Shown: positions 1-8,124 of the stretch, one piece after another
Layout: each line of letters begins with the position of its first letter
How positions within the stretch are numbered: position 1 is the stretch's first letter
From: JAEVLT01 sp050496765
GTDB taxonomy: Bacteria > Bacillota > Bacilli > Bacillales > Cytobacillaceae
DNA: 64,000 nt
Assembly: GCF_050496765.1 (NCBI RefSeq)
Contig: NZ_JBNWEO010000013.1
Coordinates: 186,001 to 250,000, forward strand
Direction: 5' to 3'
Notes under the pieces: generated by a model
Seen by the model: the letters and a program-made list of their open reading frames with translations, nothing else
What the model was told of the DNA's origin: nothing
Databases searched by the model: none
Position numbers and translations under genes: made by a program

Positions 1-613
1 GTTTTTCGTCGACATCTTCTAGTATATTTTGAACTAAATCAACAACACGATTATCTACAATATAACATTTTTCACAAATTGATGGGCCAATTACGACAAA
101 AATATCTTTTGGCTGTATCCCTTCCTGTCCCCATAATTTTATCATGTGGGCAGCAATTTGCTTTACCGTTCCTTTCCAACCTGCATGCGCGATGCCAATC
201 ATTTTTTTCTCTGGTGCAAGGAAAAAGAGCGGAACACAATCTGCATAGCAAAGCGTAAGCAGGATGCCGTCTTCATTTGTATAAAATCCATCTGTATCTT
301 TAAAGGACTCATCGTAGGAAAGGGAGCCTTTTCCGCGGTCCGCTTTTGTAACTTTTTGAATAACGAATCCATGGGTCTGTTCGGCTCCAACCCAGTTTCG
401 AACCGGGAAATCTATCTGCTCTCCTACCTTCTCCCTGTTCGCGCAGACAGCTGCGATTTCGTCGCCGACGTGAAAACCAAGGTTCAAGCTGAAATATGGG
501 CCTTTGCTCTCTCCGTCGTATTTTGTCGTCATTCCTGCGGTAAGTCCGGGAAACTGCTCCGTCCATGGTTGAATCGAAAAAAAAGATTGTTTTTGTAAAA
601 CAAATGGTTCCAT
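1..613 (-). CDS. ylmD: YlmD, polyphenol oxidase / purine nucleoside phosphorylase-family protein (3' end off window)
   Basis: The first 204 codons are present; the rest lies beyond the left edge. The protein belongs to the YfiH/LACC1 (laccase-domain) family. Members use a Zn site made of His and Cys, and several were shown to be purine nucleoside phosphorylases/adenosine deaminases rather than true laccases. Visible family motifs are CYADCVPLFF near residue 125, HAGWKGTVKQIA near 150 and GPSICEKCY near 180, which carry the metal ligands. The ATG at 613 follows an AGGGGAAAG ribosome site. It is the next gene after ylmC, as in other Bacillaceae. The family call is firm; the substrate is not readable here. 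Confidence 0.9.
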   Translation of the reverse strand, partial: MEPFVLQKQSFFSIQPWTEQFPGLTAGMTTKYDGESKGPYFSLNLGFHVGDEIAAVCANREKVGEQIDFPVRNWVGAEQTHGFVIQKVTKADRGKGSLSYDESFKDTDGFYTNEDGILLTLCYADCVPLFFLAPEKKMIGIAHAGWKGTVKQIAAHMIKLWGQEGIQPKDIFVVIGPSICEKCYIVDNRVVDLVQNILEDVDEK

Positions 614-682
614 ACTTTCCCCTCATTTAAGTTTTCTTTAGTGTACCATATGATGGTAAATTGGTCATGTCTCATTCTGCTG

Positions 683-949
683 TTAGTCAGAATCATTTAC
701 TGCATTTTCACCGTTGCCTTTGTAGCGAACCAAAATGACATCATGGCCAATTTTTAAAATGTTTTTCCAAGAGATGACGATTTCTTCATCCTTGCCAAAA
801 AAACCAAGGACGCGCCCGCCTCCCGAAATAACAATTGCTTCAATTTTCCCTGTTGATAAATTAATATCAATATCATCAATATTGCCGAGTTTCTTTCCAT
901 CTGCAACATTTACAACATCTTTGATTTGAAATTCCGAAATTTTCACCAT
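683..949 (-). CDS. ylmC: YlmC/YmxH-family PRC-barrel protein
   Basis: This 88-residue protein is a single PRC-barrel domain. It begins MVKISEFQIKDVVNV and contains the typical GKKLGNIDDIDINLSTGKI and GGGRVLGFFGKDEEIVISW segments. PRC barrels bind protein or RNA partners; the YlmC/YmxH branch is conserved in endospore formers, but its role is not settled. An AGGAGG-like site precedes the ATG. It lies between sigG and ylmD. B. subtilis has ylmA between sigG and ylmC; here that ABC ATPase gene is absent. Confidence 0.88.
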   Translation of the reverse strand: MVKISEFQIKDVVNVADGKKLGNIDDIDINLSTGKIEAIVISGGGRVLGFFGKDEEIVISWKNILKIGHDVILVRYKGNGENAVNDSD

Positions 950-1022
950 TACTGTTTCCTCCCGCCTTTTGACTCTATAAAAAATATATGTGAACCTTTG
1001 CGGTTAAAAGACCTTTTCGTCC

Positions 1023-1054
1023 AAAAAATAAAGCTGTCCTTTAGTGGACAGCTT
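1023..1054 (-). terminator. Rho-independent terminator of sigG
   Basis: A 9-bp perfect stem (1031-1039 with 1046-1054) overlaps the sigG stop codon. On the minus strand it is followed by TTTATTTTTT. It separates the sigG transcript from ylmC. Confidence 0.85.
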
Positions 1055-1832
1055 AACTTTGAATGTTTTTATTCATTTGCCGGATTGCCGCTTTTTCGAG
1101 TCTGGATACTTGTGCTTGGGAAATTCCAATTTCGTCTGCGACTTCCATTTGCGTTTTACCTTGGAAAAATCGCTTGCGGAGAATCATTTTTTCCCGCTCA
1201 TTTAACCGTCTCATTCCTTCTTTTAAGGCAATTTCCTCTATCCAGTGCGTGTCCTTATTTCGTTCATCACTCAATTGATCCATAACGTAAATCGGATCCC
1301 CGCCATCATTGTAGATGGGCTCAAACAACGAAACAGGATCTTGAATAGCATCAAGGGCAAACACAATCTCTTCGTGCGGAACTTCTAAAACGCGGGCAAT
1401 TTCTTCGGCCGTTGGTTCTCTTGATGTTTCACTCATTAGCCTTTCCCTCACTTGCAGGGCTTTATAGGCAATATCCCGTAGTGATCTTGAAACGCGTATC
1501 GGATTATTGTCGCGCAAGTATCGGCGAATTTCTCCGATTATCATCGGTACTGCATAAGTGGAAAATTTAACATTTTGAGATAGATCAAAATTATCAATTG
1601 ATTTCATAAGACCGATACAGCCGACCTGGAACAGGTCATCAACAAACTCGCCCCGGTTATTAAAGCGTTGAATGACGCTTAAAACAAGTCTCAAGTTTCC
1701 GTTGACGAGCTTTTCCCGAGCGCTAATATCGCCCGCTTGCATTTGCTTGAAGAGCAATCTCATTTCTTCGTTTTTTAAAACAGGAAGTTTTGATGTATCG
1801 ACACCGCAAATCTCAACTTTATTTCGAGTCAA
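1053..1832 (-). CDS. sigG: RNA polymerase sigma-G, late forespore sigma factor
   Basis: The 259-residue product is a sigma-70 family factor nearly identical in layout to B. subtilis SigG, which drives the late forespore programme. It opens with the SigG hallmark RNKVEICGVDTSKLPVL, followed by region 2 (ERNLRL-type VNGNLRLVLSVIQRF, DDLFQVGCIGLMKSIDNFD) and region 4 (KTQMEVADEIGISQAQVSRLEK helix-turn-helix). The start is TTG at 1832, 8 bases after a GAGGAGG ribosome site; a longer reading from 1901 has no such site and would run through the promoter. It follows sigE, with a sigma-F-type promoter at 1871-1899 and a hairpin at 1921-1957 in between. The weak start codon fits known dose control of this gene. 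Confidence 0.97.
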   Translation of the reverse strand: MTRNKVEICGVDTSKLPVLKNEEMRLLFKQMQAGDISAREKLVNGNLRLVLSVIQRFNNRGEFVDDLFQVGCIGLMKSIDNFDLSQNVKFSTYAVPMIIGEIRRYLRDNNPIRVSRSLRDIAYKALQVRERLMSETSREPTAEEIARVLEVPHEEIVFALDAIQDPVSLFEPIYNDGGDPIYVMDQLSDERNKDTHWIEEIALKEGMRRLNEREKMILRKRFFQGKTQMEVADEIGISQAQVSRLEKAAIRQMNKNIQS

Positions 1833-1870
1833 TCTGTTTTCCCTCCTCACAGGAGCTGCTGTACAAAAAA

Positions 1871-1899
1871 CAGTATCTCCCCGGGAAGGAAAAATATGC
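1871..1899 (-). promoter_or_regulatory. Sigma-F-type promoter of sigG
   Basis: On the minus strand GCATA (1895-1899) is followed after 14 bases by GGAGATACTG (1871-1880). This matches the sigma-F consensus GYATA / GGnnAnAHTR at every fixed position; the spacer is one base shorter than the usual 15. sigG is known to be transcribed by sigma-F in the forespore. The same element type, with the same 14-base spacer, precedes csfG in this window. Confidence 0.8.
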
Positions 1900-1920
1900 A
1901 CCGGCTATTTCCTACAGAAA

Positions 1921-1957
1921 ACGTGGGAAATATTAAAAAATCCTTTATTTCCCACGT
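1921..1957. repeat. 11-bp perfect hairpin between sigE and sigG
   Basis: ACGTGGGAAAT at 1921-1931 is perfectly complemented by 1947-1957 with a 15-base A/T-rich loop. It lies upstream of the sigG promoter and downstream of sigE, so it would be transcribed only in read-through from the spoIIGA-sigE operon. It has no long T-run. A leader hairpin damping sigG read-through expression has been described in B. subtilis; equivalence here is inferred from position. Confidence 0.7.
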
Positions 1958-2000
1958 CCAACCGGTTTTTTTACGTAAAAAAATTATTTCGCAAAAGCCG

Positions 2001-2720
2001 TTACACCATTTTATTAAATTCTTTTCGCAATCGTTTTATTATTCTTTTTTCCAATCGTGAGATATACGATTGGGAAATGCCTAACATATCGGCAACGTCT
2101 TTTTGTGTCTTTTCCTCACCGTTATGTAAGCCAAAGCGAAGCTCCATAATTTGTTTTTCCCTGTCAGATAACTGGTGAAGTGCTTTGATAAGGAGCTTGC
2201 GGTCCACATTGGCTTCCAGATCTTTTGTTATAATATCTTCATCGGTTCCAAGCACATCGGATAACAATAATTCATTTCCATCCCAATCGATATTTAACGG
2301 TTCATCAAATGATACCTCTGAGCGGATTTTATTGTTTCGTCTTAAGTACATTAGAATTTCATTTTCAATACATCTAGATGCATATGTAGCCAGTTTGATT
2401 TTCTTTTCCGGGTTAAAGGTGTTGACCGCCTTGATTAAGCCGATTGTTCCTATACTGATCAAATCTTCAATATTGATCCCCGTATTTTCGAACTTCCTGG
2501 CAATATAGACGACTAGTCTCAAATTCCGCTCAATTAGAATCGATCTTGCCGCTTTATCACCATGTGGGAGTTTTTTCAAGAGTAGCTCTTCTTCATCTTT
2601 GCTTAAAGGAGGAGGCAGTGCCTCGCTTCCGCCGATATAATACACTTCATCTGTCTTCAGACCAAGTTTGATTAAAATTTTATACCAATAATAAGATAAG
2701 CGAAATCGCCATTTTTTCAC
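2001..2720 (-). CDS. sigE: Pro-sigma-E, mother-cell sporulation sigma factor precursor
   Basis: The 239-residue protein carries the amphipathic N-terminal pro-sequence of sigma-E (MKKWRFRLSYYWYKILIKLG), which tethers the precursor to the septal membrane until SpoIIGA cleaves it close to residues 27-28. Region 2 (RNLRLVVYIARKFENTGI, EDLISIGTIGLIKAV) and region 4 (KTQKDVADMLGISQSYISRLEK) follow. The start is GTG, 7 bases after an AAGGAGG site. spoIIGA lies immediately upstream with a 45-base gap, so protease and substrate are co-transcribed from the spoIIG promoter. Residue count and order match B. subtilis SigE. Confidence 0.97.
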   Translation of the reverse strand: MKKWRFRLSYYWYKILIKLGLKTDEVYYIGGSEALPPPLSKDEEELLLKKLPHGDKAARSILIERNLRLVVYIARKFENTGINIEDLISIGTIGLIKAVNTFNPEKKIKLATYASRCIENEILMYLRRNNKIRSEVSFDEPLNIDWDGNELLLSDVLGTDEDIITKDLEANVDRKLLIKALHQLSDREKQIMELRFGLHNGEEKTQKDVADMLGISQSYISRLEKRIIKRLRKEFNKMV

Positions 2721-2765
2721 GGAAGTTCCTCCTTCTAAATGTTGAATGTACTGAGTATAGTATTA

Positions 2766-3704
2766 TTAACTTACTTTCACTGCATCACCGGATAGCTTTT
2801 GGCCCGTCAGCATTTTTGGATGAACAATACATTGAAATGCTCCATCTGCGGAAAGTTCCTGCAACGTAAATGACACAAGCCCCTTCTCGTAAAAATAGGC
2901 TTCATTCTCTTTCACAATTTTGATCGCATCCGGTTTGATCGCAACAATGAGCTGATGCTCTTGTCCAACCACCCGGCAAGGTACAATCCTTAACCGATTT
3001 TGCCATTCATCCGGGAGATCGATGGTTTCAGTTACGATCGACTCCCCCTCTTCTGCAAGCTTCCGAATCGGATCCGGCAGTGAGCCGTCATTGTTTTTTA
3101 CGGAAACAATCATGACGGGCATTTTCGTAATTGGATCATACAATTGATTGCCGCTGTCAACCAGGCCTGTAAAGAAGAGCTCTATTTGATCAATTGTCAA
3201 GACGACTTTTACCATTTGATCATATTGAATTTTTGTCATTTCAATGCTCTCCACTCTTGTTTTTGAAAAATGCCACGCAACTGGAAAGCCAAGCAAAACG
3301 AACAGCCAGCTAATCGGATCGCCAAAGCCTTTTACATTGGATAAAAGAACTTTTGCTGTTAATTCTGAATCATATTGAATAAAATAATGAACACCGATCA
3401 AAATTCCACCAAGCAAAAAGGTCGAGAAATACAAGGTAAACAGCCCTTTTATAAAAAACCGCCACCGCTGATAACCGAACACGGTCAACACCATCAATAC
3501 AGAAAAAAGCAATTTTGATGCTGGGTGGTTTGTAATGGGCGCAGTCGGTGTGAACGATAAAAGAATGATCAGTGATCCGATCAAGCCGCCGGCCAAAAGC
3601 CGCCAAACCCGTATGCTTCTTTTTAAAATGATTGCTGTCAAATAAAGCAAAAAGGTATCAAACAAAAAATTTAACAGCCAAATGACGTCCAAATAAACGG
3701 TCAA
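2766..3704 (-). CDS. spoIIGA: SpoIIGA, membrane aspartic protease that processes pro-sigma-E
   Basis: The 312-residue product has five hydrophobic segments in its first 150 residues and a soluble C-terminal protease half. The GLVDSGNQLYDP segment near residue 180 contains the Asp of the D-S/T-G motif shown to be catalytic in B. subtilis. The start is TTG at 3704 giving TVYLDVIWLLNFLFD, aligned with the known N-terminus; AGGGGGGAG lies 7 bases upstream. A longer reading to 3854 would run into the promoter and is rejected. In sporulation the enzyme sits in the septum and is triggered from the forespore by SpoIIR. Confidence 0.96.
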   Translation of the reverse strand: MTVYLDVIWLLNFLFDTFLLYLTAIILKRSIRVWRLLAGGLIGSLIILLSFTPTAPITNHPASKLLFSVLMVLTVFGYQRWRFFIKGLFTLYFSTFLLGGILIGVHYFIQYDSELTAKVLLSNVKGFGDPISWLFVLLGFPVAWHFSKTRVESIEMTKIQYDQMVKVVLTIDQIELFFTGLVDSGNQLYDPITKMPVMIVSVKNNDGSLPDPIRKLAEEGESIVTETIDLPDEWQNRLRIVPCRVVGQEHQLIVAIKPDAIKIVKENEAYFYEKGLVSFTLQELSADGAFQCIVHPKMLTGQKLSGDAVKVS

Positions 3705-3789
3705 TGAGCGGCTCCCCCCTATGTGACCAAAGATGGTGGAGAAACAATTAGCAAACTCGCAAATGATTCTTCTATTCTGTTTATGAAAA

Positions 3790-3823
3790 AGTATATCGTA
3801 TTTGATTAGGCCGATGCTGTCAC
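3790..3823 (-). promoter_or_regulatory. spoIIG-type promoter with 22-bp spacer
   Basis: On the minus strand GTGACA (3818-3823) and TATACT (3790-3795) resemble sigma-A -35 and -10 elements but are 22 bp apart instead of 17. A 22-bp separation is the known peculiarity of the B. subtilis spoIIG promoter, where phosphorylated Spo0A compensates for the spacing. It lies 86 bases upstream of the TTG start. Confidence 0.72.
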
Positions 3824-3868
3824 TTCCTGTAATCAAAAAAACAGAAATTTTCACTATTGCTTACGGAA

Positions 3869-3878
3869 TTTGTCAGAT
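3869..3878 (-). promoter_or_regulatory. Candidate Spo0A box upstream of spoIIGA
   Basis: The minus strand reads ATCTGACAAA, 7 of 10 bases matching the reverse 0A-box consensus TTTCGACAAA. It lies roughly 86-95 bases upstream of the inferred transcription start, near the distal Spo0A site of the B. subtilis spoIIG promoter. The match alone is modest; position supports it. Confidence 0.45.
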
Positions 3879-3961
3879 TTTTTTCAATCTGAGAAGAGTT
3901 TAGCGTCCTATGCCCTATGGTGCTACAAAAAGTCTCGTCAGTCCATTTACACTTGGCACGC

Positions 3962-4007
3962 AAATAAAAAGGTGAAAAAAATTATAATTTTTTTCACCTT
4001 TTTATTT
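3962..4007. repeat. Perfect 46-bp palindrome, probable bidirectional terminator
   Basis: The sequence is fully self-complementary about 3984/3985, each arm containing AAATAAAAAGGTG plus seven A. Runs of T follow the GC core on either strand, so it could end transcripts in both directions. It sits between the ftsZ terminators and the spoIIG promoter. Confidence 0.7.
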
Positions 4008-4192
4008 TATAACCTTCAAAATTGATGTTTTTTGGAAATTTATTAAGGAGAGATGCATGTATGAAATAATCTTTTTTTATTTATCTTCATAAATTGTAAT
4101 TCAAAACTTAAAACACCCGACTTATCAGGCCTTGTCTGCTGGGTTATTACTTCTCTATATGGTATTGGTTTTTAATTTATCAGTAATTATAG

Positions 4193-4238
4193 AAAAAAGG
4201 TATAATCCCCTCAATAAAAGGGATATTATACCTTTTTT
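4193..4238. terminator. Long A/T hairpin, terminator-like on both strands
   Basis: AAAAAAGGTATAATCCCC pairs with a downstream GGGATATTATACCTTTTTT arm, with a two-base bulge. It has a U-tract in either direction. It is the second hairpin beyond the ftsZ stop. Confidence 0.6.
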
Positions 4239-4281
4239 AATAGCTATTAAAAGCTCAATGCTAATTTTAATAGACAAGTTT

Positions 4282-4338
4282 AAAAAGCTTTACCTTAAAA
4301 AGAGCTTTTTCAGCACTCTCCTCATCAAGAGCAGTGCT
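4282..4338 (-). terminator. Tandem hairpins ending the ftsA-ftsZ transcript
   Basis: Reading the minus strand from the ftsZ stop, an AGCACT/AGTGCT stem (4333-4338 with 4312-4317) is followed by an AAAAAGCT/AGCTTTTT stem (4303-4310 with 4282-4289) ending in T residues. Confidence 0.65.
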
Positions 4339-4359
4339 TTTTTAAATACTACTTCGTCA

Positions 4360-5499
4360 TTATCTGCGGCGATTTCGGTTGCGCAGGAAGGTTGGAATGT
4401 CAAGTGCATCTTCTTGGGTAAGAGAAGGGTTGCGCGGTTGTTCAGGCTGTTGCGCAACTTCTTCCCTTTTCGGTTCTCTTTTTACCGTACCCATTGCCGG
4501 CTTGGCTTGGCCAAAAGACGGGCGGCTCACTTTGGATTGGATCACTTCTTCATTGAAGCCTGTTGCAATAACCGTCACAATGATTTCATCTTTTAAATCT
4601 TCATTGATAACCGATCCAAAAATCATGTTTACTTCTTGATCGGATGCAGAGGCAACGATATCTGCCGCTTCCTGAACTTCATACAGGCTTAAGTTCATGC
4701 CCCCGGTAATGTTCATTAAAATTCCCTGCGCTCCGTCAATTGAAGTCTCAAGCAATGGCGAGCTTACAGCCTTTTTTGCCGCTTCGACTGCACGGTTTTC
4801 CCCAGCGGCAACACCGATTCCCATCAAAGCCGATCCTTTGCTTGACATAATTGTTTTAACATCTGCAAAATCAAGGTTGATCAACCCAGGGGTGGCAATT
4901 AAATCGGAAATGCCTTGCACACCTTGGCGAAGAACGTTATCCGCTTCGCGGAACGCCTCAAGCATTGGCGTACTTTTATCAACGATTTCAAGAAGACGGT
5001 CATTCGGAATGACAATCAATGTATCAACCGCTTCTTTCATTGCGTTAATTCCGCCGGATGCTTGCGTTGCCCGTTTCTTTCCTTCAAACGTAAACGGTCT
5101 CGTCACAACTCCGACTGTAAGGGCCCCAAGTTCACGGGCAATTTGTGCAATAACAGGAGCAGCACCTGTTCCTGTTCCCCCGCCCATTCCGGCAGTCACA
5201 AACACCATATCCGCCCCGCTTAATGCTGCTTCAATTTGTTCTTTACTTTCTTCGGCCGCCTTTTTTCCAACTTCAGGATTAGCACCTGCGCCAAGACCGC
5301 GCGTTAATTTCGCGCCGATTTGCATTTTGATTTCTGCTTTTGAAAGATTCAATGCCTGTGCATCGGTATTAACTGCGATAAACTCTACACCTTGAACACC
5401 GTGTTCAATCATTCGGTTCACTGCGTTATTGCCGCCGCCGCCAACACCAATTACTTTTATGGTAGCAAGGGAATCTAAATTTGTATCAAACTCTAACAT
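4360..5499 (-). CDS. ftsZ: FtsZ, tubulin-like division GTPase
   Basis: The 379-residue product polymerises into the Z ring at midcell. The nucleotide-binding N domain contains GVGGGGNNAVNRM (T1) and the tubulin signature GGGTGTGAAP; the T7-loop region with NLDFADVKTIM follows. A variable linker rich in Glu, Gln and Pro leads to the conserved tail DALDIPTFLRNRNRRR, which binds FtsA, SepF, EzrA and ZapA. The ATG at 5499 lies 7 bases after AGGAGG; a longer reading to 5559 overlaps ftsA and is rejected. It is the last gene of the dcw cluster, 40 bases after ftsA, and is followed by terminators. Confidence 0.98.
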   Translation of the reverse strand: MLEFDTNLDSLATIKVIGVGGGGNNAVNRMIEHGVQGVEFIAVNTDAQALNLSKAEIKMQIGAKLTRGLGAGANPEVGKKAAEESKEQIEAALSGADMVFVTAGMGGGTGTGAAPVIAQIARELGALTVGVVTRPFTFEGKKRATQASGGINAMKEAVDTLIVIPNDRLLEIVDKSTPMLEAFREADNVLRQGVQGISDLIATPGLINLDFADVKTIMSSKGSALMGIGVAAGENRAVEAAKKAVSSPLLETSIDGAQGILMNITGGMNLSLYEVQEAADIVASASDQEVNMIFGSVINEDLKDEIIVTVIATGFNEEVIQSKVSRPSFGQAKPAMGTVKREPKREEVAQQPEQPRNPSLTQEDALDIPTFLRNRNRRR

Positions 5500-5539
5500 G
5501 ACAAATCCTCCTAATTCGTCGATAGTCCTTTTCGCTGAT

Positions 5540-6823
5540 CTACTCGAAAAAGTATCCAAGGAATTTTTTTACTCTTGATGACATTTTTTCTTCTGGTTGT
5601 TTTTCCGGCTTGTTTTTTGGTTGATGTTGCTTAGGAGCACGGCTTTCCGCTGACTCGGATACAGATGACGGAGACGAAATCATTCCCCCTGGCAATCTAG
5701 CAGTCTTATAGGCATATTTTATCAGTCCTACTGCCGTAGTATACTGCGGTTCCCTGACGCCGATATAATCCGGAGCCGCAATGCGTACCCTGTTCTGCAA
5801 TACTTCTTCTGCAAGTTCCAAAATCCCTTGCATATTAGCGACTCCGCCAGTTAAAACATATCCCCCGGGGAGATCGCGAATACCGAGACGTTTCATTTCT
5901 TCCACGATAAAATCAAAAATTTCTTCCAGCCTCGCTTCGATTATGTCGGAAATTTCCAATTGGTTGAATTGTTGATGCTGATCGCTTCCGATAATCGGAA
6001 CACTGAAAACCTCATCCTCAGAAGCATCGTCGTAAAAGGCATGTCCATGCTTAATTTTAATTTTTTCAGCATCTTCGGTTGACGTACGCAATCCGATCGA
6101 AAGGTCTTTTGTAATATGATCTCCGCCGATAGGCAGCATCGTTGCGGCTTTTAATTGACCTTGTTCAAAATACGCAATGGTTGTCGAACCCCCACCTAAA
6201 TCAATAAGCGCAACCCCAAGATCTTTCTCATCTTTAGAGAGGGCAAATGAGCCTGAAGCAAGCGGTTGTAGGGTAATATCTAAAACATCCAAACCTGCTC
6301 GCTCTACACAGCGAAGAGTATTATGTAACAATGTTTTAGAGGTGGTAATGATCGTGCCTTCCATTTCCAATCGAACGCCGATCATTCCGCGTGGATCGTT
6401 AATTTCATCCAGACCGTCTACAATATATTGCTTGGCAACAACTCCAATAATTTCCCGTTCAGGAGGAATCGAAACGACCTGAGCGGCATCAATAACTCGT
6501 GTAACATCCTCATTCGTAATTTCACGGTTTTGGCTTGAAACAGCGACAACTCCATGGCATGGCTGGAGAACAACATGGTTTACGGAAACCCCAACAATCA
6601 CCTGACGGATTTCCATTCCAATCATTCGCTCTGCCTGCTCGATCGCTTTTCTAATTGAATGAACGGTTTCGTCGATATCTACGATTGAGCCTTTGCGCAA
6701 TCCCTCAGATTTCACATTTCCCACGCCAATTATATTTAACGCGTCATTAACCATTTCCCCAATGATTACTTTTACGCTGGATGTACCGATGTCAAGGCTA
6801 ACATAAATTTCATTGCTGTTCAT
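5540..6823 (-). CDS. ftsA: FtsA, actin-like membrane anchor of the Z ring
   Basis: The 427-residue protein has the actin-fold ATP motifs SLDIGTSSVKVIIGEM at the start, ALIDLGGGSTTIAYF near 205 and the GGYVLTGGVANMQG segment near 330. The C-terminus ends in an amphipathic membrane-targeting helix (SSRVKKFLGYFFE) after a charged Pro/Gln-rich linker. FtsA tethers FtsZ filaments to the membrane and recruits later divisome proteins. A GGAGGTGCC-type site precedes the ATG. ftsZ follows directly. The 156-base gap to sbp upstream may hold a promoter, but I did not find a confident one. Confidence 0.97.
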   Translation of the reverse strand: MNSNEIYVSLDIGTSSVKVIIGEMVNDALNIIGVGNVKSEGLRKGSIVDIDETVHSIRKAIEQAERMIGMEIRQVIVGVSVNHVVLQPCHGVVAVSSQNREITNEDVTRVIDAAQVVSIPPEREIIGVVAKQYIVDGLDEINDPRGMIGVRLEMEGTIITTSKTLLHNTLRCVERAGLDVLDITLQPLASGSFALSKDEKDLGVALIDLGGGSTTIAYFEQGQLKAATMLPIGGDHITKDLSIGLRTSTEDAEKIKIKHGHAFYDDASEDEVFSVPIIGSDQHQQFNQLEISDIIEARLEEIFDFIVEEMKRLGIRDLPGGYVLTGGVANMQGILELAEEVLQNRVRIAAPDYIGVREPQYTTAVGLIKYAYKTARLPGGMISSPSSVSESAESRAPKQHQPKNKPEKQPEEKMSSRVKKFLGYFFE

Positions 6824-6979
6824 TCTTTGGCACCTCCTTTAGCATTCCTTTAAACAGAACAACAAATGGTTTTGTTTGCTAATTTGAAATTTGAAATTAG
6901 ATTCCTATAATAAGATGAACTTTGTGTGCATATCTTTATAGAAATATTCGTCACAACTAGATGATTCCCTTTAAAAAAA

Positions 6980-7342
6980 TTACTTTTTTTCTAATTTTTC
7001 TTTGCTTGTTGACCATTTTGTTAATAAAATTCGCCGGATTACTGCAATATTTTGAAACAATCTTACTCCAAATGCAAAAACGGCTGCTAAGTATAAGTCT
7101 ACACCAAGATGGACACCTAGAAAAGCTAAACTTGCGGCAAGTAAAATGTTAAAGAAAAACCCGGAGACAAACACTTTTTCATCGTAGATATTTTGCAAAT
7201 GTGCCCGAATTCCGCCAAACAGTGTATCAAATGCCGCCAGGACAGCTATGGACAAATAATTGGAATATTCCTCAGGAACCCGGATATCTGTTAACAGTCC
7301 TAAAACGATGCCGACAACTAACCCCAAAACTGGAAGCCACAT
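6980..7342 (-). CDS. sbp: Sbp, small basic membrane protein (DUF1290)
   Basis: The 120-residue protein has three hydrophobic segments and a basic C-terminus (LLTKWSTSKEKLEKK). This is the conserved small basic protein found upstream of ftsA in Bacillaceae, of unknown biochemical role. Its ATG shares one base with the TAA stop of ylxX, implying translational coupling. Confidence 0.9.
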   Translation of the reverse strand: MWLPVLGLVVGIVLGLLTDIRVPEEYSNYLSIAVLAAFDTLFGGIRAHLQNIYDEKVFVSGFFFNILLAASLAFLGVHLGVDLYLAAVFAFGVRLFQNIAVIRRILLTKWSTSKEKLEKK

Positions 7343-8088
7343 TATGGATTGCCTCCCTTTCCGTCTTTCACTGGTTCCATATAGCGAATGCGTATTGGGT
7401 TTTCGTATGCAGGAACCGTAACACTCGCAGTTGGCTTTGAAACGGTCAGCCGCAAATTCTCAATAAAAAATTCCTCTGCCGATTTTGATGCTTTCATACG
7501 GTTATAAAGTTTTTCCGCCTTGCTCATATTTTCAGCGACTACCTTCACTTCAATCGGCAATGATCTTACTGAATGGCCATCAATTTTCGTCTCTTTGTTA
7601 ATGTCGCGAATAACGGTTGTGTTAATAATTCGCTGACCATCAATGGAAACATATTTTGCTTCATCCAAATTCAATTCATTTAAAAGCCGCTTCAACAGAT
7701 CGGGTGAAACGACTTTTGCTACCGGTTCGCCAAGTTTAATTGCCTCTGTAACCGGTTCAATTGTCAGTACAACCCCGGGACCAGTTGCTTCCGTCAAACC
7801 AGCCTCCCGTTTCAATTCAGTTAACGTCTCCCTTAACACTTCTTCTTTGCTTTGCTTTTTTTTTGATTCATACACAGCTAATTTCGCATCATTTGAGCGG
7901 ATGTCAGTCAATAATTGCGACTGCAGCTCCTTTTCCTTCAGCAATGCCTCACGCAATTGCCAAATATCCCTTGTATCTCTTTCAACCGGTTTTTTGACCG
8001 TTTGAAATTGGATGGCAATCATAAATCCAACAATAGCAGCAATTGCGGTAAAACTTAAATTTTTTTGTAACTTGCCCACTCTTTTCAC
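7342..8088 (-). CDS. ylxX: YlxX, DUF881 membrane-anchored protein
   Basis: The 248-residue protein has one N-terminal membrane segment (residues about 13-28), then a coiled coil rich in Lys, Glu and Leu, then the DUF881 domain with GPGVVLTIEP and the SIDGQRIINTT segment. It and its neighbour ylxW are paralogues lying next to divIB in Bacillaceae; their function is unknown but the context suggests a division or sporulation role. The start at 8088 is GTG with only a weak ribosome site; a second GTG four codons in is a possible alternative. Confidence 0.87.
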   Translation of the reverse strand: MKRVGKLQKNLSFTAIAAIVGFMIAIQFQTVKKPVERDTRDIWQLREALLKEKELQSQLLTDIRSNDAKLAVYESKKKQSKEEVLRETLTELKREAGLTEATGPGVVLTIEPVTEAIKLGEPVAKVVSPDLLKRLLNELNLDEAKYVSIDGQRIINTTVIRDINKETKIDGHSVRSLPIEVKVVAENMSKAEKLYNRMKASKSAEEFFIENLRLTVSKPTASVTVPAYENPIRIRYMEPVKDGKGGNP

Positions 8089-8124
8089 CCGGCCTTCTCC
8101 CTTAATCGTGGACAGACGCTTATC

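Larger units (their letters stand above)
3879..4281. other. AT-rich gene-free interval between spoIIG promoter and ftsZ terminators
   Basis: B. subtilis has the protease genes bpr and others between ftsZ and spoIIGA; here no coding sequence is recognisable. The interval contains the 46-bp palindrome (3962-4007) and a long A/T hairpin (4193-4238). A ribosome-site-like AAGGAG near 4045 is followed only by a two-codon reading frame. A small transcript bounded by the hairpins is possible but unsupported. Confidence 0.6.

Noticed and set aside
3702..3854. N-terminally extended SpoIIGA
   Set aside because: The extension overlaps the spoIIG promoter and has no family similarity; TTG 3704 has a strong ribosome site and the expected N-terminus.
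4132..4596. Plus-strand reading frame antisense to the ftsZ 3' end
   Set aside because: It runs through the ftsZ terminators and antisense to a conserved tail; no ribosome site or recognisable protein.
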